From NCBI GenBank assembly GCA_026120035.1, contig JALRME010000010.1:930001-994000 (forward strand): a stretch of DNA of 64,000 bases, in the 5' to 3' direction. The notes beneath the pieces are model-generated. The model was not told the origin of the DNA. It did no database searches and worked only from the letters and a program-made list of their open reading frames with translations. The position numbers were made by a program, and so were the translations under genes. Below are positions 45,212 through 56,961 of this stretch, in pieces. This DNA is from Coleophoma eucalyptorum (taxonomy: Eukaryota > Ascomycota > Leotiomycetes > Helotiales > Dermateaceae). The first letter of the stretch is position 1; each line of letters opens with the position of its first letter.

Positions 45212-46873
45212 TCATCCCAAGATAGGCAAGAGCTTGCCCAAGTCCAAGGGCGCTACCAAAGGCACACCTCCACTACACCATAAAACATTACAAGTTGGGC
45301 TTGAAATGCTATCCGCTGCTAGCACCGACAAATCATAAGAGTCGATAACTGGCTCTAGAGAATCCGGCTCTGGATTATATGGTCCGGGTGGCAATGGTGG
45401 CTCGTCAGTGAGCGCGGACATGAGCATGATGAAAAACTCATAAAAGATACCGGCGTATGGAGTAACATCTGTCAAAACTCCGGCCCAAGTAACGGTGATG
45501 TCCAGACTCGGAATCATGAAATTCTTCTGCTGTGGAGAGCCGGCCATGGCGAAGAGATCAGTAGGTGCGCTCGGAACCCACGAACGATTAAAAGGATAGC
45601 CGGATGGAGAGAGGCAAGTATGGCCCGCGTTGGTCCAAAAGAGGAGGCCGTAACAACCGTTCGTAGCATCCGGCACATGCACTGCGTCGACATAGCTCTG
45701 CGAGAGAATTCGTTGTCCATTCCACATGCCACCGTTCTGCATCATCAGCCCCAGACGAGCAAAATCCGGAGTGGTGAGATACAGGTATGCATAGCCATAC
45801 GTATTCCCGCTGAGATCCTTGAGCCAGGTGTATTCGGTGTCCGGAATGCCGATAGGAGTAAACAGATACTGCTGGGCAAATGACTGCAGCTCTTGTCCAA
45901 CCGCCTGGGAAACCACGTATGCGAGCAAGTCGGGCACTCTTTGACTGTAAGTGAAATGTGTTCCCGGGGGGTAAATCATCGCCTGGGCTAGGGCTTCTTG
46001 AGGCAAACTATAATCGTACCCAGCCGTCAACGCCTCGGAGTATAAGGCTGCTTGGAACCCAGCCGTCTCCGTTAGCAGGTCCCTAATGGTGATGCTTCGA
46101 TGGAGAGGATCACCCCAGCCAGGGAAATCCGGAAGATACATTCCTATCTGATCGTCAAGTTGGAGTTTTCCCATGTCTAACGCTATTCCCGTGAGAATGG
46201 AGATGACCCCCTTCGTCGCGCTGAAGAGATTCTTTGCAATACCGTCCGTCGCTGCACTGTTGGTACTCTCCCCCAACAAGCAATTGCGCCGGAAAACCTT
46301 GATGGAGACTGCTCCATTTTGGGAGAAGTTTGCAATCGCTTCATTCAAGATTTCCTGGTTCACATTAGCCTCGGCTCCCGTGGCGGTCGAGAATGCTGCT
46401 CCAGCAACAGGTAGAGTGCAGAATTTCGGATTGGCGGTTGCTTGAGGAAACAAGGCGCTTGAAGAGCTCGATAAGCTCAGAGAAGGAATCGATAGGCTCA
46501 GAGATGGGACCGACAAGCTCAAAGAAGGAACCGATAAGCTTAGAGAAGTAGGGATGCTCAGAGGAGGAATCGATAGGCTTAGAGAAGTAGGTATACTCAG
46601 AGGAGGAATTGATAAGCTCAGCGAAGTCGGAATGCTAAGTGGAGGAATCGACAAGCTTGGAGAAGGAAGCGGTATGCCCAGAGTCGGCAAGCCGCTTGGA
46701 GGAGATAGTAGGATGGGGAGTGGTGGAGGTGGGTGAGGAAGAGAGATATTGAGAGGAATCGAGAAGTCCGAAATAGGAGTCGGAATGATCTCAAATAGCG
46801 GAGGAATCGCGTGAGATACTGGGAGGTTTGCCAGTGTCAAGGCAAGAGCCAGACAGGATCCAAACTTCGGCAT
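45212..46873 (-). CDS. Secreted beta-lactamase-like serine hydrolase with Pro/Ser repeat linker
   Basis: A single exon encodes 553 aa. Residues 1-22 form a signal peptide (cleavage after SHA). Then comes a Pro-rich stretch and a repeat linker (about 70-140): three units close to LSIPPLSIPTSLS followed by shorter LSVPSLS units and a run of Ser. From about 150 the chain is a class C beta-lactamase/penicillin-binding-fold domain: SATKG (218-222) gives the nucleophile Ser and the Lys of S-x-x-K; the expected Y-x-N is Tyr-Ser-Gln (309-311). MGKLQLDDQIGMYLPDFPGW and ITIRDLLTETAGF are typical of the fold. In fungi such proteins are mostly esterases or peptidases of unknown substrate rather than antibiotic-degrading enzymes. 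It has several cysteines for disulfides. It is extracellular or wall-bound by inference. Confidence 0.88.
   Translation of the reverse strand: MPKFGSCLALALTLANLPVSHAIPPLFEIIPTPISDFSIPLNISLPHPPPPLPILLSPPSGLPTLGIPLPSPSLSIPPLSIPTSLSLSIPPLSIPTSLSLSIPPLSIPTSLSLSVPSLSLSVPSLSLSIPSLSLSSSSSALFPQATANPKFCTLPVAGAAFSTATGAEANVNQEILNEAIANFSQNGAVSIKVFRRNCLLGESTNSAATDGIAKNLFSATKGVISILTGIALDMGKLQLDDQIGMYLPDFPGWGDPLHRSITIRDLLTETAGFQAALYSEALTAGYDYSLPQEALAQAMIYPPGTHFTYSQRVPDLLAYVVSQAVGQELQSFAQQYLFTPIGIPDTEYTWLKDLSGNTYGYAYLYLTTPDFARLGLMMQNGGMWNGQRILSQSYVDAVHVPDATNGCYGLLFWTNAGHTCLSPSGYPFNRSWVPSAPTDLFAMAGSPQQKNFMIPSLDITVTWAGVLTDVTPYAGIFYEFFIMLMSALTDEPPLPPGPYNPEPDSLEPVIDSYDLSVLAADSISSPTCNVLWCSGGVPLVAPLDLGKLLPILG
46440..46680 (-). 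repeat. Intragenic minisatellite (Leu/Ser/Ile/Pro coding)
   Basis: Inside the beta-lactamase-like gene, with units of 39 bp coding thirteen residues (LSIPPLSIPTSLS) next to 21-24 bp units. On the plus strand the word AGAGAAGTAGG recurs. Copy number is likely to vary between strains, as is usual for wall-protein linkers. Confidence 0.75.
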
Positions 46874-49237
46874 AGTGACGGTGCCTATTATATGGCGACG
46901 AAAGTGTTATAGTTACAGTCCCACGACTTTATAAGAGTCACAACAAAGAATTCATCCTCAGGGGAAATCTTGGAGTTCTTATGATGGGTTTATTAAATGC
47001 GAGAGATGTATTAGCCGAGAGATACTTCGTGATACGCGAGCAGGAATGCAATCAGGCACGCTCTGCAATTTGACCCGTGAAAAATCTCCGCTTCAGATGA
47101 ACCTCATGTAGATCATTCCCAGATAACAAAAACCAGACTATATATTTACGCTTAATCTCCTGGAGCAATCGTGAACCTCGACGGGGGTGCGAAGGTTGGA
47201 TCCAACAGCCAATAACCATCCTCGCCTCGCCATAGTATATGCTTGCGGCATTCTTGGCCCACACGTAACGGCTCTTCCCTTGGATCCATGCGCGCAACAC
47301 ATTTGTAGCTTGGCTCTGCAATTTCCACGACCGTGAATCACGGCTATATTGAATCCCCAGGGCTTCAAAAATAAGAAATCAGGAATCCGCATCCAAATTT
47401 TAAGCCTCTTATTGCAAAGGTACAGCAGGGGGATTCTTGGAACAGTCCTTGCTACTCTTCCTTTTTCTTCAATTCGGGAAACGAATCTTAGAATTTTTGC
47501 TGGCCGTGGGCTGATTTGCTATCCCTGGCTATTGGATCTCAGGATGTCTTAGCCAGGGTGACTTGCAAGACACTGCTTGTATTTAGTGTCACTTCATTGC
47601 TTATGCTCGTGAAATCCCCGTCGTCATACAGCATTTAAACCATTCAGCCTCAATCTTCAGGAGCCCTTCAAGCTACTCTAGAAAGTAGGAGTCTAACTCG
47701 CCAAGACTGAGTCTCTGACCATCCCAGATGGGACACCACGTGGTCGAGAACAGCTTTCTTTTGGCAAACCCATGATAGATTTCCATGTGGAGCTATCTGT
47801 CGGTTTATTTACGAAGTCAAGCTTCTTTGACTTCGTTATCCATTGTTGGAAAGTTTAGTGTTAATCTGGACCGGAGCCAGTCCGTCTTTCCTCTTCAGTC
47901 TCCGACCCAAAGCTTTGGGAGCAGCAGTATGTGACTAGTTAGAGAGCTGACCAACAATATCAGACTAGATAAACCGCCCATCTCCGACGGTCTCTACATT
48001 ATCTTTTGTTCAGTACTAAGTTCTGATGGGGGTTTCGAACGAGCAGGATGATTTCGCAAATCTACGCACGAGCTAGCTAACTAGCTTGGAAACTGAACCT
48101 GGCGTCGGTGCGTGCTACCAATTTCATGATAGGCTTCAGTCAAGAAATTACCGTATCTCTCTCATACTACACGAAGTCAAACGCACGTGGGTTTGCATAG
48201 CACACCTTAGCTGCTCATACCCCTACGTATATTTGTGGGTTCTTTGATTTACGTTGGATGACTACTTAAATTTGGCAGATAATGAGGTATAGAGGCATGT
48301 AAGAGTTCGGAGGCATTGTGATATTAAATGTGGATTCGTTTAATACTATTTGAGTTGCCTGTGGTTTCAAGGTTTCAGAAACAACCAACGAGCAGGATGG
48401 CCAATAATTTAAGTGTACCAGGAGTTGAATAGGCAAGGTAGGGGGCAACGGGATGGCAGTTCCGAGCCGCACGCAAAGAGACGTGTTTTTATAGGAACGA
48501 AAGTTGTCTGCACGAATTGATTAGGTTCGTGCCGTCGTTGAGGCACACCAGATACGCAGTATCAGCTGCAAAGAAAAAGAGTTCTCATAATGAAAATATA
48601 TCCAATAAGGCTGAGGGAAGGCAAGCCAGGGTATGGCTCATTCAACATTTTTCTCAGGATTGACCAATGTGAAATAATAAGCAGTATTATCGTCCGCGTC
48701 ATCAGCGATAAGTACTCGCAGTTTAGCAACGTGCAACTGAGAGAACACAAAGAAACCACCTTATCTCCACGACCACGCTGATTCCCACAGGGACTCTTGT
48801 GAACTGCAATCTGTTCTGACTTTTTGAAACAACTCGCGTTATAAATTGCCGTATCCATCCAAAATCCTACATAGGAACTCCTCGCTTCAACAGAATTACT
48901 CAATATGGTTGGGAGAATGTAGGGAGATCTGACGAGTAGAGACTAATTGGTTTTAAGAATGCAGGGGGCTCTAAAGAATAGAAATTATGGAGCAACAAAA
49001 TCTAGATGACTATATATAACCCATGAAGAAGTAGGGGTCCATGCAGCTAAAATAGAAGTACATACACCCCTCCCATAGGATCTTAGTCTTTAACAGAATC
49101 CTGCCAGTAAGCGACCACCACCTGGACACAAATCAAAGATTCGCCTCCCCCCCCAGCACCCCGCATTTGTCGTGGTATATATATTACACTACCGAGCCCC
49201 AGATTTCAGCTAGGGGTTTGTGCCACATCTCAACATT
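46874..49237. promoter_or_regulatory. Divergent intergenic region, beta-lactamase-like/SDR
   Basis: 2.36 kb between divergent starts. Short open frames only (longest about 110 codons, 48562-48903 minus), none with family features. AT-rich in 48250-48420 and 48900-49030. I see no transposon ends. A TATA element lies close to the SDR start. Confidence 0.45.
49176..49185 (+). promoter_or_regulatory. TATA box of the SDR gene
   Basis: TATATATATT is 53 bp before the SDR ATG (49238). A C-rich patch (CCCCCCCC) lies just upstream at about 49147-49154. Confidence 0.5.
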
Positions 49238-50205
49238 ATGTCTCGTCTGGAATCTAAGATTGCCATCATTACCGGTTCCTCAAGTGGAATCGGTCGTCAA
49301 ATTGCCTTGGAGTTCCATCGGCAGGGCGCCATTGTAATCTGTGCTGATGTTCGCGATACCTCCAGGAATGAATTGGAAGTGGATCGGGAATTGGCCACCC
49401 ATGATCTTATTCGCAAGCAAGGGGGACATGCAGAGTTCGTGACTGCCGATGTGAGCAAGTCGGACGATGTTGAAAGGTTGGTCGACTTCGCCGTACGCAA
49501 GTTCGGTCGACTAGATATGTGAGTGTCCCCTGCCATGATTGCGAATCTCAGTCCAAACATTTTGCTGAGGATGGGTACTCAGTATGGTGAACAACGCCGG
49601 GATTGCGGTCGAGATTAATGAGCCGAGAAGTATCTGGGAGTTCTCCCTTGACGTCTGGGAGAACGAGATTGCAGTGAACTCTACCGGCGTATTCCTAGGC
49701 TGCAAGTATGCATCTGCGCAAATGATTAAACAAGACCCTTTGCCCTGCGGAGACCGGGGCTGGATCGTGAATATTGCATCTATATTAGGTTTTAGGGGGT
49801 CCGAGAAAACTGGTGAAGTATCGTCCACCAACTATATGTGCTATATATGTTGACTCTTTCTCAGCGGCGTATGTTGCCTCAAAACACGCTTGTCTAGGTG
49901 TGACCAAAGTTGCAGCCCTAGATTGCGCTCCTCACAGAGTGCATGTCAATGCATTATGTCCTGGCTGTAAGTATTTTCTTGGATATAAAAGCCCGCGTCA
50001 GTTTAACAATTAGATAGACACAGAGACAAAGTTAATATCTACACTCGGAACAGAAAGAAAAGAAGTTCTCACAAAGCAACATCCGTTCAGAGGACTGGGA
50101 AAGCCAGAAGATGTCGCTAAAGCGGCAGTCTACTTAGCCTCTGAAGACAATACATGGATAACTGGCATTGGACTTCCCGTTGATGGAGGACATACTATTA
50201 TGTGA
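49238..50205 (+). CDS. Classical short-chain dehydrogenase/reductase
   Basis: Four exons (49238-49518, 49583-49812, 49865-49966, 50018-50205) give 266 aa, a normal classical SDR. Seen: cofactor loop TGSSSGIG (12-19), an Asp in ICADV at the end of the second strand, TADVS, NNAG (97-100), the catalytic Ser in NIASILG, Tyr 173 and Lys 177 in YVASK, PGYTETK after the active site, and VDGG near the C-terminus. The Asp after strand 2 points to NAD(H) preference. It oxidises or reduces an alcohol or ketone; the substrate is not readable. It lies tail to tail with a sugar transporter (310 bp) in the putative catabolic set 49-59 kb. The donor of intron 3 sits right after the glycine of CPG. Confidence 0.92.
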
Positions 50206-50515
50206 AAGATATGTTGCAAAATGTGATCCTAGATGAAAAAGTGCTATGAGTTTGCATTCGAAGACAAGTTGCGTGTCACGTACAGAGAGAATGGATACGC
50301 CATCTGTTGCGCGATAATGTTTGTACTCAAATTGTCTGATATATACGATGCTATTCTGAATAGTTATACGAATGAGAACAGAAAACAATAGCCTTTTAAA
50401 CGTTATTGCTGTAGCCAAGAATTCATTCTTCTTCTATCCCCAGAGAGACCACATTTCAAAGCGCTGTTGCTACCTTAAGCACCTGAAATACGCTCCGTCT
50501 ACACCGTACGCCACC
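50206..50515. other. Convergent spacer SDR/sugar transporter
   Basis: 310 bp, presumably 3' UTRs. No feature recognised. Confidence 0.6.
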
Positions 50516-52225
50516 TCAAGCTTCTTTAGTATTCTCTACATGTATTACCTCGCTATCGGCCATCTTGTGCTGAGCAGCCTCCCTCACAGCCCCAGGTGGA
50601 GCGATATTGGCATCCTCGCCATCGAAAAGAACGGCGATTTCCTCGAGACTTCGGCCTCTGGTTTCAGGGAAGCAGAACCAAGCAGTGAAGCAGATCATGA
50701 CCAAGATCGCCACATACACAATATAATATTTCCATACAATAGCGTTAAGCGCAATAGGGTTAACGAAGAGGTTGAAAAATAGGGCCAAGTAGGTACTGGT
50801 CAAGGTGACTGCGATACCGCGAGAGCGAAGCTGATATTGCCAGACCTCGGCAGGGTAAGAGACCAACAAAGGAGTAAACGCAATATCGTAGAATCCGTAG
50901 TAAATAAAGAGCATTGGAATCACCGCAAGACCAGTTGCAGCTTGTTGGGTCGAGGCGAAAGAGCCTGACAGCCCAGTAATGATAACGTAGCAAACGAGCA
51001 TCCCAAAAGATGAGGCAATCAGAAGCGGGCGTCTACCAACGCGATCGACGAGTGATGCTGCACCAACGGCGATGAATAGATTCCATAGTTGGAGGAAGCC
51101 ATTGATTAGTGTTTGTTGCGTTACCGAAGTGATTCCCACTGTCTTGAGTACTGCTGCGAGGTAGTATGATACCTATTATATGTCAGCTATATTGAATGTC
51201 TTTTAAGTGCCATGTAAGCTTACAACTCCTACACCATTCCACTGAGCAAAGACACCGAGTGCTACAGAAACAAAAAGTCTGTGTCGATTTCCCTTTGTTT
51301 TGAGCATGTCCGCATAACTGCCAGATTTTTGGTTGGCTTTCTCGGCCTCAAGTGCTTCCTCGATCTCAGCCATTTCAAAAGCCACAAGCGGTGATTGATA
51401 ATCTCCTCCGGCATGATATTTTGAGAAAAGCTCTCGTGCCTCATTAGTTCGGCCTTGCGCGATTAGCCAACGCGGTGATTCAGGACAAAGGTAGAAGCCC
51501 GGGAGGCAAACGATGGGAATGAGCATTTGAAGGACCGAAGGGACTCTCCATGCCCAGCTTGTAGTGTAGTTACGTGTACCGAAAGTGGACCATGCTGCAA
51601 TAAGAGAACCAACATAATAAAGTGTGCTGGTAATGGTCAGCAAGAGTCTCACTGCTATTGTTGGAGACTTACTTGTAACCAGCAGTCATCTTTCCTCGAT
51701 GAGTAGGAAAGGCTGTTTCAGTGATGAGCACCGGGATGGCACCAAAGAAACCCGATGCAGTCCCGACTAGAAATCTTGCGACAATAAACATTGCTTCAGA
51801 AGTGGCGCCAGTCTGCAGACCAGTTGCAAGTGCGAGTAGAGATATACCATAGTAGACCGACCTCTTCCTACCCCAACGGTCGGCAGAATAGGCCATCAGA
51901 GGATATGAAAAGATGACACCAAGGGCTTGCGCAGCGTTAATGAATCCGAGCCATGCGCCAACGGGGTGGCCCATGAAAACTTGCCATTGCTCAAGAGCTT
52001 GCAGTCCGTTCATCATTGAGTTGTCGTATCCACCGGCACTGGAGAACATCATGGCGCTACCAAGCATCAAATTGAGAGAGAGAAGATGCGGCTTCTTCCA
52101 CCATACTTTGTCATCTCTGGGAAGAAGCTTTGATAAATATCAGTTATTGTTACTCCTTGAAGGTGCGTATTGCTTACATCGGCTAAGTCACTTCCAACAG
52201 ACTGAGCGCCAGCTTGGGGACCCAT
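50516..52225 (-). CDS. MFS sugar transporter (hexose/lactose-permease type)
   Basis: Four exons (52225-52178, 52127-51673, 51626-51224, 51172-50516) give 520 aa with about 12 membrane segments. Sugar-porter motifs seen: GGYDNSMMNGLQALEQW after TM1 (a Lac12/Cdt-type variant of G-Y-D), ADRWGRKRSVYYG in the first loop, PESPRWLI after TM6, VDRVGRRPLL in the second half, and PETRGRSLEEI at the C-terminus. The family imports disaccharides or hexoses at the plasma membrane. It is transcribed in the same direction as, and 385 bp downstream of, the Zn2Cys6 regulator gene, and faces the SDR gene. Together with two Gfo/Idh/MocA enzymes nearby this suggests uptake and oxidation of one sugar or derivative (inference). 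The ATG at 52225 precedes a 16-codon first exon. Confidence 0.93.
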
Positions 52226-52610
52226 CTTGATTATATTAAGGAATAGTTGATTAAGTTAATGGGAGAAAGTTTTGTTAAAGAAACTTGTCGATCTGCCCTT
52301 TCGAGTTTCCAAAGGCAGGGAATGGTGCCTTTTATGGCTCCTATGCCCCCATACCCCGGAGTACCTACATAAAGACGGGGTGACCTATGCCTGATACTTT
52401 CATGATTCAAGCACCCACTCATGGTCTAGGAGCCAATTTCCGGAGGGTCGAAATAGTGCGAATAGACTTTGCGACTAGTGAGTGATCTGGGGTTTGGGGT
52501 ACCCCGCATCCATGTCCGAAAATCCCCGTCAATTTCTTGTGGAGAGAGTTGTGCTCGGATGACTTTTAATTCATGGGGAGTAACACGCCAGCCAGCCTCC
52601 TGGAGCCGTA
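52226..52610. other. Sugar transporter promoter / regulator 3' flank
   Basis: 385 bp. A short GGGGT/ACCCC-containing segment is seen at 52490-52506. No gene. Confidence 0.45.
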
Positions 52611-54930
52611 CTAATTTGGGAGACCGGACGTTTCTTGCCTGAGAAGCGTTTCTAGCGTCATTCTGGCCCGCTTGATATCAGGAGACTCATTCTCCCAAAT
52701 CTGTAGAGACTTAATATGATTCTGAAGAGCTTGTCGCCAATGTGCAGGCAGATTGATGTGTCCACACTTGGCAGCTGCAATAACCACGAAACTTGCGCTA
52801 GTCGAGGACCGGCAAGCGTACCACGTGCCATGGTGTCGGTGCGCAATATTAAAACCCTCTATGCAAGCAAATAATGATTGGAGTCCTCGAGTAACCATGT
52901 TTTCAATCATTATTCTGGTTGGATCATGAGAATCGTGATGAATTGCATAGTAAAGGAAAGGAAGGTAGATCCAGAATCGAATTTCAAAGAACCGACCTCT
53001 CACTACATGGCGTAGCTCTAGTGGTAGATCTCGCGCATCGTCATAATTAAATTGGAGCACGGCTGGAAGACTTTTGTGCCTATACATCGTCAGCAAAGCT
53101 CTTCGTACGGAGTTAGTAACACTACCATTGCTCGCATTCAACCTCGAACCTATTAGCGTCGGCTACCATAGTTGCTATTGGTGTACTTGGAGATAGTTCC
53201 TCTTTGAAGAAAGTGTTCAATATCCGGTTTGCTATTCGTCGCAGAGCAATCTCTGTCAGGTAGTAATACCAACTTTCCTGTTCCATTTGGTCCGTGGGAG
53301 CTACATTTGACTTCGGGGTTGATGAGTTGTCCTGTGAATTTGGTGTTGCTACACCGTGGTCCATACTCTGAGTATTATCATTTTGTACAACCGGAGTTGC
53401 TGAAATGGGAGGGGACGGGAACATGTCCGGATATCTTATGCTAGCTATGCTTGATTCAGGAAGATTCAGTTCAATACGAAGCTCGCTTATTTATGATTAG
53501 TCTGGTAGAAGTGTTCAGGATATAGACAACTCACCATTCGGACTTGAAACAAGACCAATATAACCGCTGCTCCAACTGTCGTGTCTGACTTTCCAATTGA
53601 TTATGTGCTTCATTTCTCTTCAGTCTGCCTTTCAAGTACACGTGATGCGTTGTCGATGCTTGCAAGAAGTTTTGCCAAGCTTCTAGAGGCCGGAGAAGAT
53701 ACATCAGGAAGACTCCAGACCAGAAGTAGCACTGAGCTCTGACAATCCCATTCCCCAGTAGTCCTATCCGCTTTCGTGCAAGAACGTAATATGACTCTGC
53801 CTTGCGTAAGTCTTGCGGAGAAGCCCCACCAGGTCTTCCAGACAAGGCAGCTATCGATAGTAGCTCATTCATTGGTCTCAGAGGCTGGACTATGGACCCC
53901 AAGGCGCAAGCAAGCAACTGCAAATAATTAGGAAACCGAAATTTATGAGTGACAAATGCCATCTGGCGCTCCAGGCCTGACTCAGACATTTGTGATAGAG
54001 AGGTAAAGGTTCTAGGATACTGACCACGAGACAACTTGGACCATCCCATTGCGGGCCATCTTCAGCGACTAGCCTTGCATTCCGCCTTAAAGATGGGATA
54101 TCTAGAATTGGGTTCTTGGTATGCACCAAGGTAATGAATTTCTCGACCAGAGCTTGGATGTTCCCTTCCCGAACATCATAAGATGGCCCATGGCGTTGGG
54201 TCGAATTCGGGTTTCGCTGGTCACAAGGTGAGTCTTCTGGGTCTGACTCGCTTTCTGCGACAAACAGAGTCTCGACTAAGTAATCGGGTGGGAATTGTCC
54301 CCCAAAGATCGGCCAACGGAGGATTGTGTCGGCTGTGGTGCGGGATGATGGAATACGAAGATACTCATCATCCATGTAATCATGATTGATGCAGGCCGCA
54401 GCTTCGGATGTTGGGCTTGACTCCACGAAATTCGTTCCCTGACCTGGGCGCGATTCAAGCTGGGGTGGGCTCTGGAATGAGGCTGATGGAGGGGATGCTG
54501 GAGTAATGGTATCTAGACGTTCGATGATATGATTCAGGCGCTCCAGCATCAACAGACTTGCGGGGTCGAAGCTACCAGGAGTCAGAGGGACAAATGAGCG
54601 AGGCAAGAGAAGGAGCTACCTTGAGTGGTCGGCGCGGTCTTCGTAGATGCATTCCGCGCCCGATTCCTCGCATATCTTGCATTTAGGCCGAGCATTGTTG
54701 CATTTCGTCTTGCGAACGCGACACAACTGACAGGCTGTGACGGCGCGTTTCCGCGGATATGACATCCCAGCCCTAGACTTCTCTGTCCGGGGACGTTTGG
54801 CCTTGGGAGCTCGGGGGGAAGCCGGAGAGAGCTGCGGCTGTGGAGGGTGGACCGAATGGGGGAGCTGGTGTGTGGCCGGTGCGTGCATATCCGCGGTGGC
54901 CCACGAGGGTTCAACGGATTGGTCCTCCAT
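52611..54930 (-). CDS. Zn2Cys6 fungal-specific transcription factor
   Basis: Five exons (54930-54620, 54571-54025, 53917-53535, 53485-53126, 53079-52611) give 689 aa. After a Pro/Ser-rich basic leader comes a perfect zinc cluster, C-x2-C-x6-C-x6-C-x2-C-x6-C (Cys 67, 70, 77, 84, 87, 94), within ACQLCRVRKTKCNN. Then LLMLERLNHIIERLDT is a short coiled region, and the middle part carries the fungal regulator domain (PNYLQLLACALGSIVQP is interrupted by intron 2, LLACALGSIVQPLRPMNE continues). YWSCFKSECELRIELNLPES is the hallmark R.(W/Y)WSC(F/Y)..E region of XlnR/Gal4-like regulators. It is a nuclear activator or repressor, most likely of the adjacent sugar transporter and oxidoreductases, by position only. 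Intron 2 (107 nt) is longer than the rest. Confidence 0.92.
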
Positions 54931-55741
54931 CTTTCTTCCGGGTGAGATCCTGCACGATGGCCTCTGCCGTCATGCAGCGATGAATTGAGAGCAGGACAAG
55001 AGAATATGGGACGGGGACTTTCGGACTTCTTAAGTATGAGTTGTGCGAGGCGGGGCGTCAGGGCCCGTGGGGCTCGGACTTCACAGAGTCGCTTGCTTCG
55101 CTTTCGGCTTGGAGTGCAAGAGCGGGGCAGGAATGGCAGAGGCAGAGGCAGAGGCAGAGGCCGACCGGCTTTCCTCCACGCACACTCCTCTGGCATGCCG
55201 CTGGTCCTATCGTTGCTGCGGGCTGGGAAGTCGGTCGGGCTGGTCCTCGTGTACAGCAACCTCAGTCTGGCTAAGCTGAAAAGCACAAACCGGATGCGGA
55301 TGGCGGATGAGGACAACCGGCGGTGCGATTCTTCTCGGCTCCATTTCGGTCGTCTAGATTCGCTCGTCGTAGCTGCTTCCTCCAAATAGCTCCCCCTCTT
55401 CGTCGCCAGTGACAAGGGCCATAGTCTTCCTTGGACCAGTATTGTTCCATATTTGACTTCCCAGTGTGTATTAATACTTTGTGGGCTTCCGGAGTATGCC
55501 AAGGTCAATGCCTTCCATTATCTAAGGGGTCCAACATTTACGCTGCTGCACTTCGTACATCTCTATGCCTTTAGGTTAGCGTAGGTGTTCTCGCATTACA
55601 CGCTGTGAACTCTATTGCTGAAGGACAAGCATCCTACGATGACTGCAGCTTCATGAACTGATATCAATGGTCTGATCATTCTCTACCATGCATATGTACT
55701 TCCAAGTCTAGGTAACGATTTAATTCATTCAAGTTCGTCTA
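54931..55741. other. Regulator promoter and Gfo/Idh 3' flank
   Basis: 811 bp. Contains a GC-rich 54980-55380 stretch with long chance open frames on both strands and a GGCAGA microsatellite. No protein family recognised. Confidence 0.45.
55135..55164. repeat. Hexanucleotide microsatellite (GGCAGA)n
   Basis: Four perfect GGCAGA units followed by one GGCCGA. It lies in the promoter side of the Zn2Cys6 regulator gene. Confidence 0.85.
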
Positions 55742-56961
55742 TCATACCGCTTTCGCTCCAGACTGCATCACCATCTTGAAGATTTCCAAATCCTTCTTCG
55801 CATCCGATGCAGTTGTTTTGATGGCTTTGCCTTCCACAACAATTCGATAGAGCTCTTGCATCTCTATCGTGTAATTGTCCTCGTACGTTTTCCGAATCAT
55901 AGTCTCATGGAAGGCTCCATCAACGTCCTCTTGGATGTACATTGTTGTAGGAAGACCCTTCACGTACGGAGAATCGTACTGCACGCGCACACTCTTGCTC
56001 TCGCCGTAGATTTCGATGTGGGAATCAAAGCGAGGAATGCCATCCAGTCCCGACTCGTAGCTCACAGGAAAATTAGGGTATTGGAAGAGAACACTCGAGG
56101 TCATGTTAACACATCGGGCAGTGCGCAGATAGGGGAACGGACTTACTTCCAGAAAGGAAAGCCCAGAGAGGCACCTAGTACTGCAGTTGGCATACCCAGA
56201 GCTTCACGCATAACCGAAAGATCGTGGGATCCCAATCCTCCAAGAACCCGCCACATGCGAGTGCTGGCTTCGGAGACTGGAACCCCACATTCCTTGACTA
56301 GAGCTTGCGAGACAAGCTCAGAACCTCTTGCAAGCCTGTCATTGGCGTCTTCTTCCTTGATATCCCCAAAGTTTCTTGGAAAGGTTCCCGACTGATTAAC
56401 AAACCCTGAGTTGGGTCCGATGATATCTGCAACGAACATTAGGCAGATTCTAACCGAAAGGCAGGTCTATAGCTCACCTCTCACCCGAGCATAGAGAATC
56501 TTCTCAATGCCCCCAATCTCCTTCACCGCGTCCAGAAACGCTGGTGCATACCGTCGCATATAACCAACCATCACTTTGCCCTTCGACTTGCTCTCCGCTT
56601 CCACGATCAAATCCGCATCTCTTTGACATAAAGCCATTGGCTTCTCCACGAACACAAACTTGTCATTTTTTAAGCCTTCAATGGTTTGTATAGCATGGTA
56701 CTCGTCCGATGTAGCAACCACGACGACATCAACCTCGGGAGCCGAGCACAAGGCAGTGTGATCTGAAGTGGTTTTGGGGGATTCTCCCATCACGCGGTTC
56801 TTGCAGTATTCGAGAGCCTTCTCTGATTTGTCGCAAAGGTAAACAACTTTAAACAAATGGGATAGATAACCAAAGACATTGAGATGGCCAACTTGGGTGA
56901 TATCTCCACAGCCAATAATTCCTACACGAAGGATTCTGGAAGGTTCAGCGACTGAGCCCAT
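55742..56961 (-). CDS. Gfo/Idh/MocA-family oxidoreductase (1)
   Basis: Three exons (56961-56478, 56426-56147, 56093-55742) give 371 aa. The family uses NAD(P) to oxidise or reduce sugars, inositols and related compounds. Seen: Rossmann loop VGIIGCGDI with G-x2-G-x-G (14-19), ALCSAPEVDVVVVATSDEYH, and the family Glu-Lys-Pro at 106-108 (FVEKPMAL), whose Lys binds substrate and cofactor. The C-terminal alpha/beta domain begins near VGYMRRYAPAF and holds the sheet FDSHIEIYGESKSVRVQYDS. Two acceptors give in-phase joins only as chosen, one of them CTCGAG. The start is the first ATG after an A/C-rich leader; an upstream in-frame ATG at 57252 would add a 97-residue extension with no family similarity. 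It diverges from the second Gfo/Idh gene, 566 bp away. Confidence 0.9.

Noticed and set aside
45212..46873. Antibiotic-resistance beta-lactamase
   Set aside because: The fold and S-x-x-K motif are shared by many fungal esterases and peptidases; the Y-x-N motif is altered and there is no resistance context.
54985..55508. Long opposing frames in the GC-rich region before the Zn2Cys6 gene
   Set aside because: Rich in Arg, Ser and Pro on both strands without motifs or introns; they arise from composition and the GGCAGA repeat.
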